Positions 6,668 to 13,455 of a stretch of 15,298 nt of DNA are shown here, one piece after another (positions within the stretch are counted from its first letter, which is position 1; every line of letters begins with the position of its first letter). A program made the translations under genes and the position numbers. Below the pieces are notes generated by a model. That model did no database searches, had not been told where the DNA came from, and saw only the letters and a program-made list of their open reading frames with translations. The stretch comes from Bacteroidales bacterium (GTDB lineage Bacteria; Bacteroidota; Bacteroidia; Bacteroidales; VadinHA17): positions 1 to 15,298 of the forward strand of contig DOZA01000244.1 in assembly GCA_003518245.1 (NCBI GenBank). Direction: 5' to 3'.

Positions 6668-8245
6668 ATGGTAAAACAGATTGATTTCCTGGTTATAGGA
6701 TCGGGTATTGCGGGTTTATCTTTTGCGATAAAAGCTGCAGAGAAAGGCAGCGTATGTATTATCTCAAAAGTCAGTATAGATGAAACGAATACAAAATATG
6801 CTCAGGGAGGTATTGCTTCGGTAATGTATCATCCTGACAGTGTGGATAAACATGTTGAGGATACGATAACAGCAGGTCATGGCTTCTGTGATGAAGAAGT
6901 AGTACGTATGGTTGTCTCTGAAGCTCCTGTAAGGATCAGGGAGATGATATCAATGGGAGTAAACTTTGACCGTAAGAGTGATGGAAGTTATGATCTTGCA
7001 AGGGAAGGAGGACATACTGAACACAGGATTTTGCATCATAAGGATAATACGGGTGAGATAATACAGAGGGCACTGATAGCTAAGGTAAGGAAGAACCCGA
7101 GAATAAAGGTTTATGAAAACCATTTTGCTGTTGATCTTATTACACAGCATCACCTGGGAGAGATGGTTAAAAGAAACAGGAAGGATATCAGGTGTTTTGG
7201 TGCATATGTACTGGATACAAATACCAATGAGGTAAAAACAGTGCTGTCAAAAGTTACTGTTCTTGCAACCGGGGGTATTGGAAACCTGTATCAGACCACT
7301 ACCAACCCTGTTATTGCAACTGGTGATGGAATAGCTATGGCATACAGGGCCAAAGGTGTAATAGAGAATATGGAATTTATACAGTTTCACCCTACATCGC
7401 TTTACAACCCCGGGGAAAGACCCTCATACCTTATTACCGAGGCTTTGAGAGGATTTGGAGCTATACTCCGAAATGCGGCGGGAGAGAAGTTCATGAAAAG
7501 GTATGATCACCGGGGCTCACTGGCACCACGTGATATAGTGGCCAGGGCTATTGATACGGAGATGAAAGTACGTGGAGATGATTTTGTTTACCTTGATAGT
7601 ACTCACCTGGATGCGGATGAGCTTGTTGAAAATTTTCCCAATATAACAAGGAAATGCCTCAGCCTGGAGATTAATATTACCAGGGATATGATACCTGTGG
7701 TTCCTGCTGCACATTACCTCTGTGGTGGTGTTAAGGTTAATATGGACGGCCAAAGCTCAATAATTAACCTTTATGCTGTCGGGGAGGTATCATCCACAGG
7801 CTTGCATGGTGCCAACAGGCTGGCATCTAACTCACTGCTGGAAGCTGTTGTTTATGCTCACAGGGCAGCAGTACATTCAGGCAGGCTGATAGATAAGATA
7901 GAGCATAACCTTAAGGTGCCTGAATGGAGCATTGAAGGAACAAGCCATCCCGAAGAAATGGTGCTAGTTACACAAAACTATAAGGAAGTACAGATAATCC
8001 TCAGTAATTATGTCGGAATAGTAAGATCAGACCTTCGTCTGGAGAGAGCTCACAGGCGACTTGAAATTATATATGATGAAACAGAGGAATTATATAAGAA
8101 ATCAATTTTGAGCCGCCGACTATGTGAACTGAGGAACCTCATAAACGTGGGCTACCTGGTGATAAAAATGGCTCATGAAAGACACGAAAGCCTGGGCTTA
8201 CATTATACAATTGATTATCCAAAAAGAAGGGGGTCGGAGTTTTAA
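6668..8245 (+). CDS. nadB: L-aspartate oxidase
   Basis: A 525-residue FAD flavoprotein that oxidises L-aspartate to iminoaspartate, the first step of de novo NAD synthesis; NadA would then make quinolinate. Visible marks, numbered from the ATG at 6668: FAD-binding GSGIAG (11-16); KYAQGGIASV (43-52); AREGGHTEHRILH (111-123), the NadB-type active-site loop; TGGIGNLYQTTTNP; EFIQFHPTSLY (236-246); LITEALRGFG; GSLAPRDIVARAID (283-296) with the catalytic-region arginine; AAHYLCGGV (347-355); and GEVSSTGLHGANRLASNSLL (372-391), the second FAD-contacting segment. The short C-terminal helical domain is present. The EGGHTEHR loop separates it from succinate dehydrogenase/fumarate reductase flavoproteins. 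The frame extends upstream to TTG 6632, but the promoter and the family N-terminus support 6668. nadA and nadC are not in the window. Confidence 0.96.
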   Translation: MVKQIDFLVIGSGIAGLSFAIKAAEKGSVCIISKVSIDETNTKYAQGGIASVMYHPDSVDKHVEDTITAGHGFCDEEVVRMVVSEAPVRIREMISMGVNFDRKSDGSYDLAREGGHTEHRILHHKDNTGEIIQRALIAKVRKNPRIKVYENHFAVDLITQHHLGEMVKRNRKDIRCFGAYVLDTNTNEVKTVLSKVTVLATGGIGNLYQTTTNPVIATGDGIAMAYRAKGVIENMEFIQFHPTSLYNPGERPSYLITEALRGFGAILRNAAGEKFMKRYDHRGSLAPRDIVARAIDTEMKVRGDDFVYLDSTHLDADELVENFPNITRKCLSLEINITRDMIPVVPAAHYLCGGVKVNMDGQSSIINLYAVGEVSSTGLHGANRLASNSLLEAVVYAHRAAVHSGRLIDKIEHNLKVPEWSIEGTSHPEEMVLVTQNYKEVQIILSNYVGIVRSDLRLERAHRRLEIIYDETEELYKKSILSRRLCELRNLINVGYLVIKMAHERHESLGLHYTIDYPKRRGSEF

Positions 8246-8260
8246 CTTAAAATCTAACAT

Positions 8261-9187
8261 ATGTTTTTTGAATCAGCTCTTAAAGGGAAAAATTCTTTCT
8301 GGCGATATCTGTTGATGTTTTTCATAGTATTTTTTGTAACGAACACCATCGGGGCACTGCCTCTTATTGTCACGGTAATTATAAAGGGAGTAAGTAATCC
8401 TGAAATACTTGATGCATCACCTGAAAATTTAATGAACCTTTCAACATATGGCATTGATTCAAATACAGGCCTCATCCTTATGTTATTCCCTTTCATTATT
8501 GGTTTACTAACACTTTACCTGCTGGTTAAGCCGCTTCATCACCGAAAATTCATTGACTTATTTAATGGGGGAGGAAAGATCAGGTGGAACAAATTCTTCA
8601 TGAGCGCCCTGGTATGGCTTATACTTATGGGTATTTACCTGTATATATGCATCAGTAATGATCCTGGCAATTTTACAATCAATAATATTTCAAGCTCATT
8701 ATTGTGGCTGATAATAATTGCCGTTCTTCTTATACCGTTTCAAACTACTTTCGAGGAATTACTATTCAGGGGTTACCTTATGCAGGGTGCTGGAGCATGG
8801 TTCAAAAATAAATGGATCCCTTTACTATTAACATCACTATTATTTGGGCTTATGCATTCATTCAATCCCGAGATTAAAGAATTCGGATTCTGGGTAATGA
8901 TACCCCAGTATGTAACATTCGGACTTGTATTTGGTTTATTGGCTATTCTTGATAATGGTATTGAACTTGCAATGGGCGCACATGCTGCCAATAATGTATT
9001 CCTGTCCATATTAGTAACCCAGAAATCGTCAGCTTTACAGACAGCAGCTCTATATGAGCAGCAAAGGGTTTATCCATGGTCTGAGTTTTTTTCACTTATA
9101 ATTATATCTGTTCTGTTTATAGTGCTTATGTGGATATTAAACAGGTGGTGCCTTAAAGATATTTTTAAAATGGAATGTGATAATTAG
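8261..9187 (+). CDS. CPBP-family intramembrane protease (Rce1-like), copy 1
   Basis: A 308-residue membrane protein with about eight hydrophobic segments and the three conserved motifs of the CPBP (CAAX protease and bacteriocin-processing, Abi) family. EExxxR is E165-E166-LLF-R170, FxxxH is F195-GLM-H199, and HxxxN is H241-AAN-N245. The glutamates and histidines form the glutamate-protease active site, so it is predicted to be catalytically intact. Substrate unknown; bacterial members are linked to peptide processing, bacteriocin self-immunity or membrane-protein handling. It starts 15 bp after nadB with no promoter between, so it is probably co-transcribed with it, though no functional link is evident. 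A second, divergent family member lies at 12532-13455. Confidence 0.9.
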   Translation: MFFESALKGKNSFWRYLLMFFIVFFVTNTIGALPLIVTVIIKGVSNPEILDASPENLMNLSTYGIDSNTGLILMLFPFIIGLLTLYLLVKPLHHRKFIDLFNGGGKIRWNKFFMSALVWLILMGIYLYICISNDPGNFTINNISSSLLWLIIIAVLLIPFQTTFEELLFRGYLMQGAGAWFKNKWIPLLLTSLLFGLMHSFNPEIKEFGFWVMIPQYVTFGLVFGLLAILDNGIELAMGAHAANNVFLSILVTQKSSALQTAALYEQQRVYPWSEFFSLIIISVLFIVLMWILNRWCLKDIFKMECDN

Positions 9188-9243
9188 CGCAATTTTTTTG
9201 CCTGTGTTGTGTCAAAAGAGTAAAGTCACAGAAAAACCACCCG
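9188..9243 (+). promoter_or_regulatory. Upstream region of the ECF sigma operon
   Basis: This 56-bp gap lacks a TAnnTTTG element, unlike the housekeeping genes nearby. It holds a T-run (9192-9199 region) and an imperfect dyad with TGTGTC and GTCACA arms (about 9209-9230). An autoregulated ECF promoter would be expected here, but I cannot assign its -35 and -10. Confidence 0.25.
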
Positions 9244-9825
9244 GTGAGTTTAAATAATGACAGTAGTAACGAAAAAAACCTGGTGCTTGCACTGATCGCA
9301 GGTGAGGAGGATGCATACAGGCGGATAATAAATACATACAGAAAACCTGTGCTGCGTTTATGCAATGGTTTCACTGGTTCATCTGAAGATGCTGAAGACC
9401 TGGCGCAGGATATTTTTATCGAAGTCTTCAACTCCATTAACAAATTCAAGGCCCGTTCATCACTGTCAACATGGATTTACAGGATTGCTGTAAATAAATC
9501 GCTGAATTATATCCGTGACAGAAAGAAGAGGAAGTATGAAATGTACAGCCCCTCCGGGGATATGGATAATGATAGTCATCAGGCAGATTCTCCGGATTAC
9601 CGTTTAATGCAAAAGGACCATGCTTATGCTTTGCACAATGCTATTGACAGTCTGCCGGCAGCACAGCGCACAGCATTTATATTAAACAAGTATGATGATC
9701 TGAAGTATGCTGAAATAGCAGAAATAATGAATACAAGTATATCCTCTGTCGAATCACTTCTTTTCAGGGCGAAGCGAAATCTACAGAAACGTTTACATGA
9801 TTATTATAGAAAAAATCTTAAATAA
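9244..9825 (+). CDS. ECF (group IV) RNA polymerase sigma factor
   Basis: A 193-residue sigma factor with only the two ECF domains. Sigma2 covers about residues 12-97: AGEEDAYRRIINTYRKPVLR, then SSEDAEDLAQDIFIEVFNSI (47-66, the region that contacts the polymerase clamp), and STWIYRIAVNKSLNYIR (75-91, -10 recognition). Sigma4 covers about 128-186: AIDSLPAAQRTAFILNKYDD followed by the helix-turn-helix KYAEIAEIMNTSISSVESLL. The linker (100-125) is acidic and polar. Translation starts at GTG 9244; no in-frame ATG exists near the N-terminus and the nearby ATG is out of frame. It is followed by an anti-sigma factor gene and two periplasmic stress-protein genes, so it most likely drives an envelope-stress or metal-stress regulon including its own operon. 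Confidence 0.95.
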   Translation: MSLNNDSSNEKNLVLALIAGEEDAYRRIINTYRKPVLRLCNGFTGSSEDAEDLAQDIFIEVFNSINKFKARSSLSTWIYRIAVNKSLNYIRDRKKRKYEMYSPSGDMDNDSHQADSPDYRLMQKDHAYALHNAIDSLPAAQRTAFILNKYDDLKYAEIAEIMNTSISSVESLLFRAKRNLQKRLHDYYRKNLK

Positions 9826-9864
9826 AACCGCAAGTTTTTATAAATATGAGTGTCAAAAAAACAG

Positions 9865-9870
9865 AAGGAG
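9865..9870 (+). promoter_or_regulatory. Shine-Dalgarno site of the anti-sigma gene
   Basis: AAGGAG ends 6 bases before the ATG at 9877. Strong Shine-Dalgarno sites are uncommon in this phylum, and this one decides the start in favour of ATG 9877 over the in-frame GTG at 9850. Confidence 0.7.
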
Positions 9871-9876
9871 CAAAAA

Positions 9877-10320
9877 ATGGATTGCGAAAAAGTACATAAG
9901 GATCTGATCTTTTACATAGAGGGAAGTCTCGATGAGGAAACAATGCGATCTGTCGAAGATCATCTGTCCTCATGTAGCTCCTGTGCCGGGTTTGCTGATA
10001 TGCTGAGAACCAGCCTTGATATTATTGAAAAGGAGAAAAAGATACCCGAAGACCGGGAGTTCACAGATAAAGTTATAGCAGGTATTAGTGAAGAGAGAAA
10101 AACAGGGAAAGTTACTCCACTTGTTGCTATACTTCGTTATGTTGCTGCAGCAGCAGTAATAATTTTTGGTGTCTTTACAGGTATGAATATTGCAAAAGTG
10201 GTGTCAGGAACAGGTGATAACGTAACCGGCGCAATGGATGATGAGGTATATATTATCAATGACCTGTACCAGGAGCCAATCGAAAGCTTCTTCTTATTAA
10301 AGTATAAGGATGATGAATAA
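9877..10320 (+). CDS. Zinc-finger (ZAS/zf-HC2) anti-sigma factor, single-pass membrane protein
   Basis: A 147-residue protein that should bind and hold the sigma factor encoded 51 bp upstream. The N-terminal cytoplasmic domain carries the zinc-binding anti-sigma pattern: C3, then H29-x3-C33-x2-C36 in EDHLSSCSSC. A membrane span lies at about 82-103 (LVAILRYVAAAAVIIFGVF), and a short periplasmic tail of about 40 residues ends in LYQEPIESFFLLKYKDDE. The start chosen is ATG 9877, which has a good Shine-Dalgarno site; the frame is open from GTG 9850. The 3' end overlaps the next gene by 11 bases, so the two are translationally coupled. Release of the sigma factor could come from proteolysis, redox change at the Cys cluster or a signal from the periplasmic sensor; the sequence does not decide among these. 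Confidence 0.9.
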   Translation: MDCEKVHKDLIFYIEGSLDEETMRSVEDHLSSCSSCAGFADMLRTSLDIIEKEKKIPEDREFTDKVIAGISEERKTGKVTPLVAILRYVAAAAVIIFGVFTGMNIAKVVSGTGDNVTGAMDDEVYIINDLYQEPIESFFLLKYKDDE

Positions 10321-10852
10321 GATATCTGTATACATAATAATCATAATCTTCCTGCTGGTTACCAATATAGCTACAATTGTTACAGTGGTTAGTTTAAATA
10401 AGCAGAATAAGGAACAAGATATAGACCCGCCGGTTATAGAGTTGCCAAGAGACAGCAGGGTAGGTTTTTTTCATAACCAGATGGGTATACGTGAGGATCA
10501 GTATCCTGCTTTCGATAATTATAATATGCAGTATAATATAGAGGCCAGTCAGATATCACAGAAAATGAGAACCCTTCGTAATCAAATGGTTGAGGAAATG
10601 GCATCTGAAAATCCGGATACAAGCGTTCTTGAAAATATAGCCGCTGATTTCGGTAATCTTCACAAAGAGATGAAAATACTGACAATGGAATATTACTTTA
10701 ACCTGAAGTCAGTATCTGATGATATGCAAAAAGAAAGATTATATCTGTTGTTCAAAGATATGCTTGACCCGGATGGTATAATATACGGAAGAGGAAGAGG
10801 TGGCGCAGGTCGCGGACTCGGAAGAGGTCGTTTACAAAGAGTATTACAATAA
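10310..10852 (+). CDS. Membrane-anchored periplasmic CnrX/CpxP-like sensor (Metal_resist type)
   Basis: A 180-residue protein with an N-terminal membrane anchor (about residues 5-28, YIIIIIFLLVTNIATIVTVV) and a helical periplasmic domain rich in Met, Gln and Glu (55-152). HNQMGIREDQYPAFDNY opens the domain, followed by a long amphipathic helix pair with QISQKMRTLRNQM and LHKEMKILTMEYY, the hairpin layout of CnrX, ZraP, CpxP and Spy proteins. Possible metal ligands are H55, M58, H118, M121 and M126, though none is proven. The C-terminus ends in the Gly/Arg-rich YGRGRGGAGRGLGRGR. The gene overlaps the anti-sigma gene by 11 bases; ATG 10310 and ATG 10313 are both possible starts. By analogy with CnrYXH it may tune the anti-sigma factor. 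Confidence 0.75.
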   Translation: MMNKISVYIIIIIFLLVTNIATIVTVVSLNKQNKEQDIDPPVIELPRDSRVGFFHNQMGIREDQYPAFDNYNMQYNIEASQISQKMRTLRNQMVEEMASENPDTSVLENIAADFGNLHKEMKILTMEYYFNLKSVSDDMQKERLYLLFKDMLDPDGIIYGRGRGGAGRGLGRGRLQRVLQ

Positions 10853-10877
10853 TTAATTATCAATAAATTATAATATC

Positions 10878-11426
10878 ATGAAAAGAAAAATAAGACTTAT
10901 AGCATTAACTGCACTACTTGTTTTTGCAGGAACACTTGTAAGCAAGGCCCAGTATGGCAGGTTTGCCGTGAACCAGTACAGGCAGCAGCCACTGGGGTAT
11001 TGCCTTGATATACCCGGTCTCGATGACCAGCAGAAAGAAAGAATTCTTGCTGTAAATGAGGCCCACCGTAAGAAGCTTGACGAGCTGAGGCTTAAAAGGC
11101 AGACAGCAGCCACCTTTGAAGAGATGAATGAGATAGGTGCTGCCATGCTCCTTCAGCATAATGAGCATATCAAGCAGGTTAAGGCATTGCTTACCGCGGA
11201 GCAGAAAGAATATTTAAATAATACTTATTTCGGAATGGGACCAAGAGGGCTTCGCCAGGTACCTGCTTATGGCAGGGGAGCAGGCAGGGGCTATCGTAAT
11301 TTTGCACCTGGAAGGGGCTATGGCCGCGGCAGGGGCAGGGCTGCTTATGGTGGCCGCGGATTGGGCCCAGGTGGTGCAGGATATGGCCTGGGTTATGGCC
11401 GCGGGTACAGGTACGACCAGGATTGA
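10878..11426 (+). CDS. Secreted Spy/CpxP-like protein with Gly/Arg/Tyr-rich tail
   Basis: A 182-residue exported protein. A signal peptide spans residues 1-24 (MKRKIRLIALTALLVFAGTL, likely cleaved after SKA). The middle (about 40-115) is a charged helical domain opening GYCLDIPGLDDQQKERILAV, then AHRKKLDELRLKRQ and VKALLTAEQKEYLNN; the L-x-x-x-Q-K repeats at both ends are typical of Spy/CpxP-type periplasmic chaperones and metal-stress proteins. Residues 121-180 form a low-complexity tail of Gly, Arg and Tyr with repeated GRGYGRG units. One cysteine (C42) is present. It starts 25 bp after the sensor gene and probably belongs to the same operon. Likely role: periplasmic holdase or metal-binding protein induced by the sigma factor; the tail's role is unknown. 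Confidence 0.75.
   Translation: MKRKIRLIALTALLVFAGTLVSKAQYGRFAVNQYRQQPLGYCLDIPGLDDQQKERILAVNEAHRKKLDELRLKRQTAATFEEMNEIGAAMLLQHNEHIKQVKALLTAEQKEYLNNTYFGMGPRGLRQVPAYGRGAGRGYRNFAPGRGYGRGRGRAAYGGRGLGPGGAGYGLGYGRGYRYDQD
11263..11410 (+). repeat. Low-complexity GC-rich coding repeat
   Basis: The DNA encoding the Gly/Arg/Tyr tail is much more GC-rich than its surroundings and contains repeated units, among them TATGGCCGCGG at 11319-11329 and 11394-11404 and TATGGTGGCCGCGG at 11346-11359. Slippage or unequal crossing-over at such repeats could change tail length. Confidence 0.6.
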
Positions 11427-11469
11427 TGATACAAAATATTGCCCGGTAAAGTAATATTGAAATCTTTAT

Positions 11470-12474
11470 TCAGGATGACTGGTCAGTATTATTATAATAA
11501 GCTGACCAGTTATTCCTTATATATTCAAGAATATCAAGTATCTCATCAGGATCCAGGGTGGTAAGAAGTTTCAGACGAGTTTCTTTAAAATGTGGCAGTC
11601 CTTTGAAATAATTTGAGAGATGCCTTCTCATCTCATAAATAGCCCTGTTCCCCTCCTTATGTTCAATCGACTTATTAAGATGCATGATGGCCAGGTCAAT
11701 TTTTTCATTAAGGCCAGGGTCGGGCAATATCTCACCTGTCATGAAATAATGCTTTATCTCCCTGAATATCCATGGTCTGCCTACAGTTGCTCGTCCTATC
11801 ATTATCCCATCCACACCATAGCGGTCAAAAGCATACCTGGCTCTTTCGGGACTGTCAATATCACCATTGCCAATAACGGGAATGCTTATCCTCGGGTTGT
11901 TCTTTACTTCACCTATCAGCCTCCAGTCAGCATTCCCCTTATACATCTGAGATCTTGTCCTGCCATGAATAGTGAGTGCAGCAATGCCTACATCCTGGAG
12001 CCTTTCTGCTATCTCGACAATATTTTTACTTTCCTCGTCCCATCCGAGACGTGTCTTTACAGTTACAGGTAGCCTTACAGCCTTAACAATGACATCAGTA
12101 ATTTCGACCATCAGGGGAACATTTTTCATCATGCCGGAACCGGCACCCCTGTTGGCAATTTTTTTTACAGGACATCCGAAATTAATATCAATTAGTTCCG
12201 GTCTGGCCGATTCAGCTATCATGGCTGCTTCAACCATCGATTCAACAAGATGGCCGTATATTTGTATACCAATAGGCCTCTCATCATCGTTTATATTAAG
12301 CTTTCGAACACTCTTTAAACCGTCCCTGATCAGCCCGTCGGAAGAGATGAATTCAGTATATACAAAATCAGCACCAAAGTTTTTGCATATGCTCCTGAAG
12401 GAGGGGTCGGTGATATCCTCCATAGGTGCAAGGAATAATGGCCTGTCGCCCAGATCTGTATTACCTATCTTCAC
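11470..12474 (-). CDS. dusB: tRNA-dihydrouridine synthase, DusB-like
   Basis: A 334-residue FMN-dependent enzyme that reduces specific uridines in tRNA to dihydrouridine. The TIM-barrel shows PLFLAPMEDITDPSFRSIC (12-30, FMN-contacting APM), IGIQIYG (68-74), DINFGCPVKKI (96-106) with the catalytic C101, VKTRLGW (139-145) with the FMN-binding lysine, TIHGRTRSQMYKG (168-180), IPVIGNGDI (198-206) and GIMIGRATVGRPWIF (223-237) for phosphate binding. A C-terminal helical tRNA-binding domain follows (FKGLPHFKETRLKLL). Length and the NxGCPVKK motif point to the DusB group. It is convergent with the secreted stress protein gene and divergent from the second CPBP gene. The last codons lie within a 9-bp inverted repeat. 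Confidence 0.94.
   Translation of the reverse strand: MKIGNTDLGDRPLFLAPMEDITDPSFRSICKNFGADFVYTEFISSDGLIRDGLKSVRKLNINDDERPIGIQIYGHLVESMVEAAMIAESARPELIDINFGCPVKKIANRGAGSGMMKNVPLMVEITDVIVKAVRLPVTVKTRLGWDEESKNIVEIAERLQDVGIAALTIHGRTRSQMYKGNADWRLIGEVKNNPRISIPVIGNGDIDSPERARYAFDRYGVDGIMIGRATVGRPWIFREIKHYFMTGEILPDPGLNEKIDLAIMHLNKSIEHKEGNRAIYEMRRHLSNYFKGLPHFKETRLKLLTTLDPDEILDILEYIRNNWSAYYNNTDQSS
11478..11510. terminator. Inverted repeat at the 3' end of dusB, possible terminator
   Basis: ACTGGTCAG (11478-11486) and CTGACCAGT (11502-11510) form a perfect 9-bp stem around a 15-base AT-rich loop. It sits inside the last codons of dusB and 50-80 bases past the stop of the convergent stress operon. There is no T-run on either side, so it is not a classical intrinsic terminator; it could be a bidirectional transcript-end or stabilising hairpin. 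Confidence 0.35.
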
Positions 12475-12518
12475 AAACGGGTATATATATTATTGTACCT
12501 AATTAATTATCTTCGGTG

Positions 12519-12526
12519 CAAAATTA
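12519..12526 (-). promoter_or_regulatory. Candidate -7 element for dusB
   Basis: On the minus strand TAATTTTG matches TAnnTTTG and lies 44 bases upstream of the dusB ATG at 12474. No TTG at the right -33 spacing was found. Confidence 0.3.
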
Positions 12527-12531
12527 ACAAA

Positions 12532-13455
12532 ATGACAGATTATTCAGTATTGATACCATTAAGTGCCAGGAAACCCGTTATACAGTTTCTGGTATCGATG
12601 CTGGTAATACTTGTTATTTCTATTGCCGGCCTGATTATTACCCTTTTGACGGCATGGTTAATTTTTGATATAGCCCCGGGAGAGACAGATATAAGCCAGT
12701 TAAACTTTAGTATAAATCAGGTTAATTATTTAAAATTCCTGCAGGCATTTCAACATATTTCTATGTTTCTGGTCCCATCGCTTGTTATAGCATATCTTAT
12801 GAAGGGAGACACTACTTCTTTTCTTAAGCTTAAACAAAAGCCGGGGCTGGCATCTGCATTATTGAGTATAATATTTATTGCTTTAATTATTCCACTTAAC
12901 AGTTATCTTGCCTGGCTGAATGAAGGACTCGATTTGCCAGCATGGCTGGGAGGCCTGGAGCAGTGGATAAGCATGAAAGAATCGCAGGCCGAAAGATTAA
13001 CTCATCTGCTCATTGATACACCCGGTTTCGGCGTTCTGGTAATAAATATATTTGTTATTGCTGTAATTCCTGCCCTTGGTGAAGAGTTTTTATACCGGGG
13101 TGTACTGCAGAATATCTTTAACAAATGGTTTAAATCAGGTAGTCTTGCAGTTTTAATTACTGCAATCATATTCAGCGCTACCCATATGCAGTTTTACGGA
13201 TTTTTACCCAGGTTCATCCTTGGATTGGGATTTGGTTTTATTTATTTATGGTCTCGTAATATATGGCTCCCTGTGCTGGCTCACCTGACAAATAATATCA
13301 TTCCTGTTATCCTTTCCTATTTTATTGGATGGGAAAATATCAACAGTACAGCAGATGACTTTTCATCAGGGGATGGTTTAATATCAATAATACCGGCAAT
13401 TATAGCGGTGTTGATCCTGGTAAGTATACAAAGAATAAGTTTAAGGGAAAATTAA
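12532..13455 (+). CDS. CPBP-family intramembrane protease (Rce1-like), copy 2
   Basis: A 307-residue membrane protein with about eight hydrophobic segments and intact CPBP/Abi motifs, numbered from the ATG at 12532: EExxxR as E184-E185-FLY-R189, FxxxH as F214-SAT-H218, and HxxxN as H251-LTN-N255. It differs from the copy at 8261-9187 outside these motifs and has a longer soluble stretch (about 125-165, with WLNEGLDLPAWLGGLEQW) before the catalytic core. Such proteases cleave or process peptides within the membrane; the substrate is unknown. The frame extends back to TTG 12493, but ATG 12532 gives the expected short cytoplasmic N-terminus before the first span. Its TAA shares the palindrome TTAA with the stop of the facing gene. 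Confidence 0.9.
   Translation: MTDYSVLIPLSARKPVIQFLVSMLVILVISIAGLIITLLTAWLIFDIAPGETDISQLNFSINQVNYLKFLQAFQHISMFLVPSLVIAYLMKGDTTSFLKLKQKPGLASALLSIIFIALIIPLNSYLAWLNEGLDLPAWLGGLEQWISMKESQAERLTHLLIDTPGFGVLVINIFVIAVIPALGEEFLYRGVLQNIFNKWFKSGSLAVLITAIIFSATHMQFYGFLPRFILGLGFGFIYLWSRNIWLPVLAHLTNNIIPVILSYFIGWENINSTADDFSSGDGLISIIPAIIAVLILVSIQRISLREN

Noticed and set aside
9185..9200. GCAA-T-run-TTGC as a terminator after the first CPBP gene
   Set aside because: The stem would be only 4 bp and the T-run would be in the loop, not after the stem.
9846..9899. ATG at 9846 as an alternative start near the anti-sigma gene
   Set aside because: It is out of frame with the anti-sigma protein and meets a stop (TAA) after about 17 codons; the ATG at 9877 has a Shine-Dalgarno site.
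11269..11454. A 61-codon plus-strand frame inside the Gly/Arg tail region
   Set aside because: It is a frame-shifted reading of the repeat-rich tail; its Ala/Gly/Val composition follows from the GC-rich repeats.
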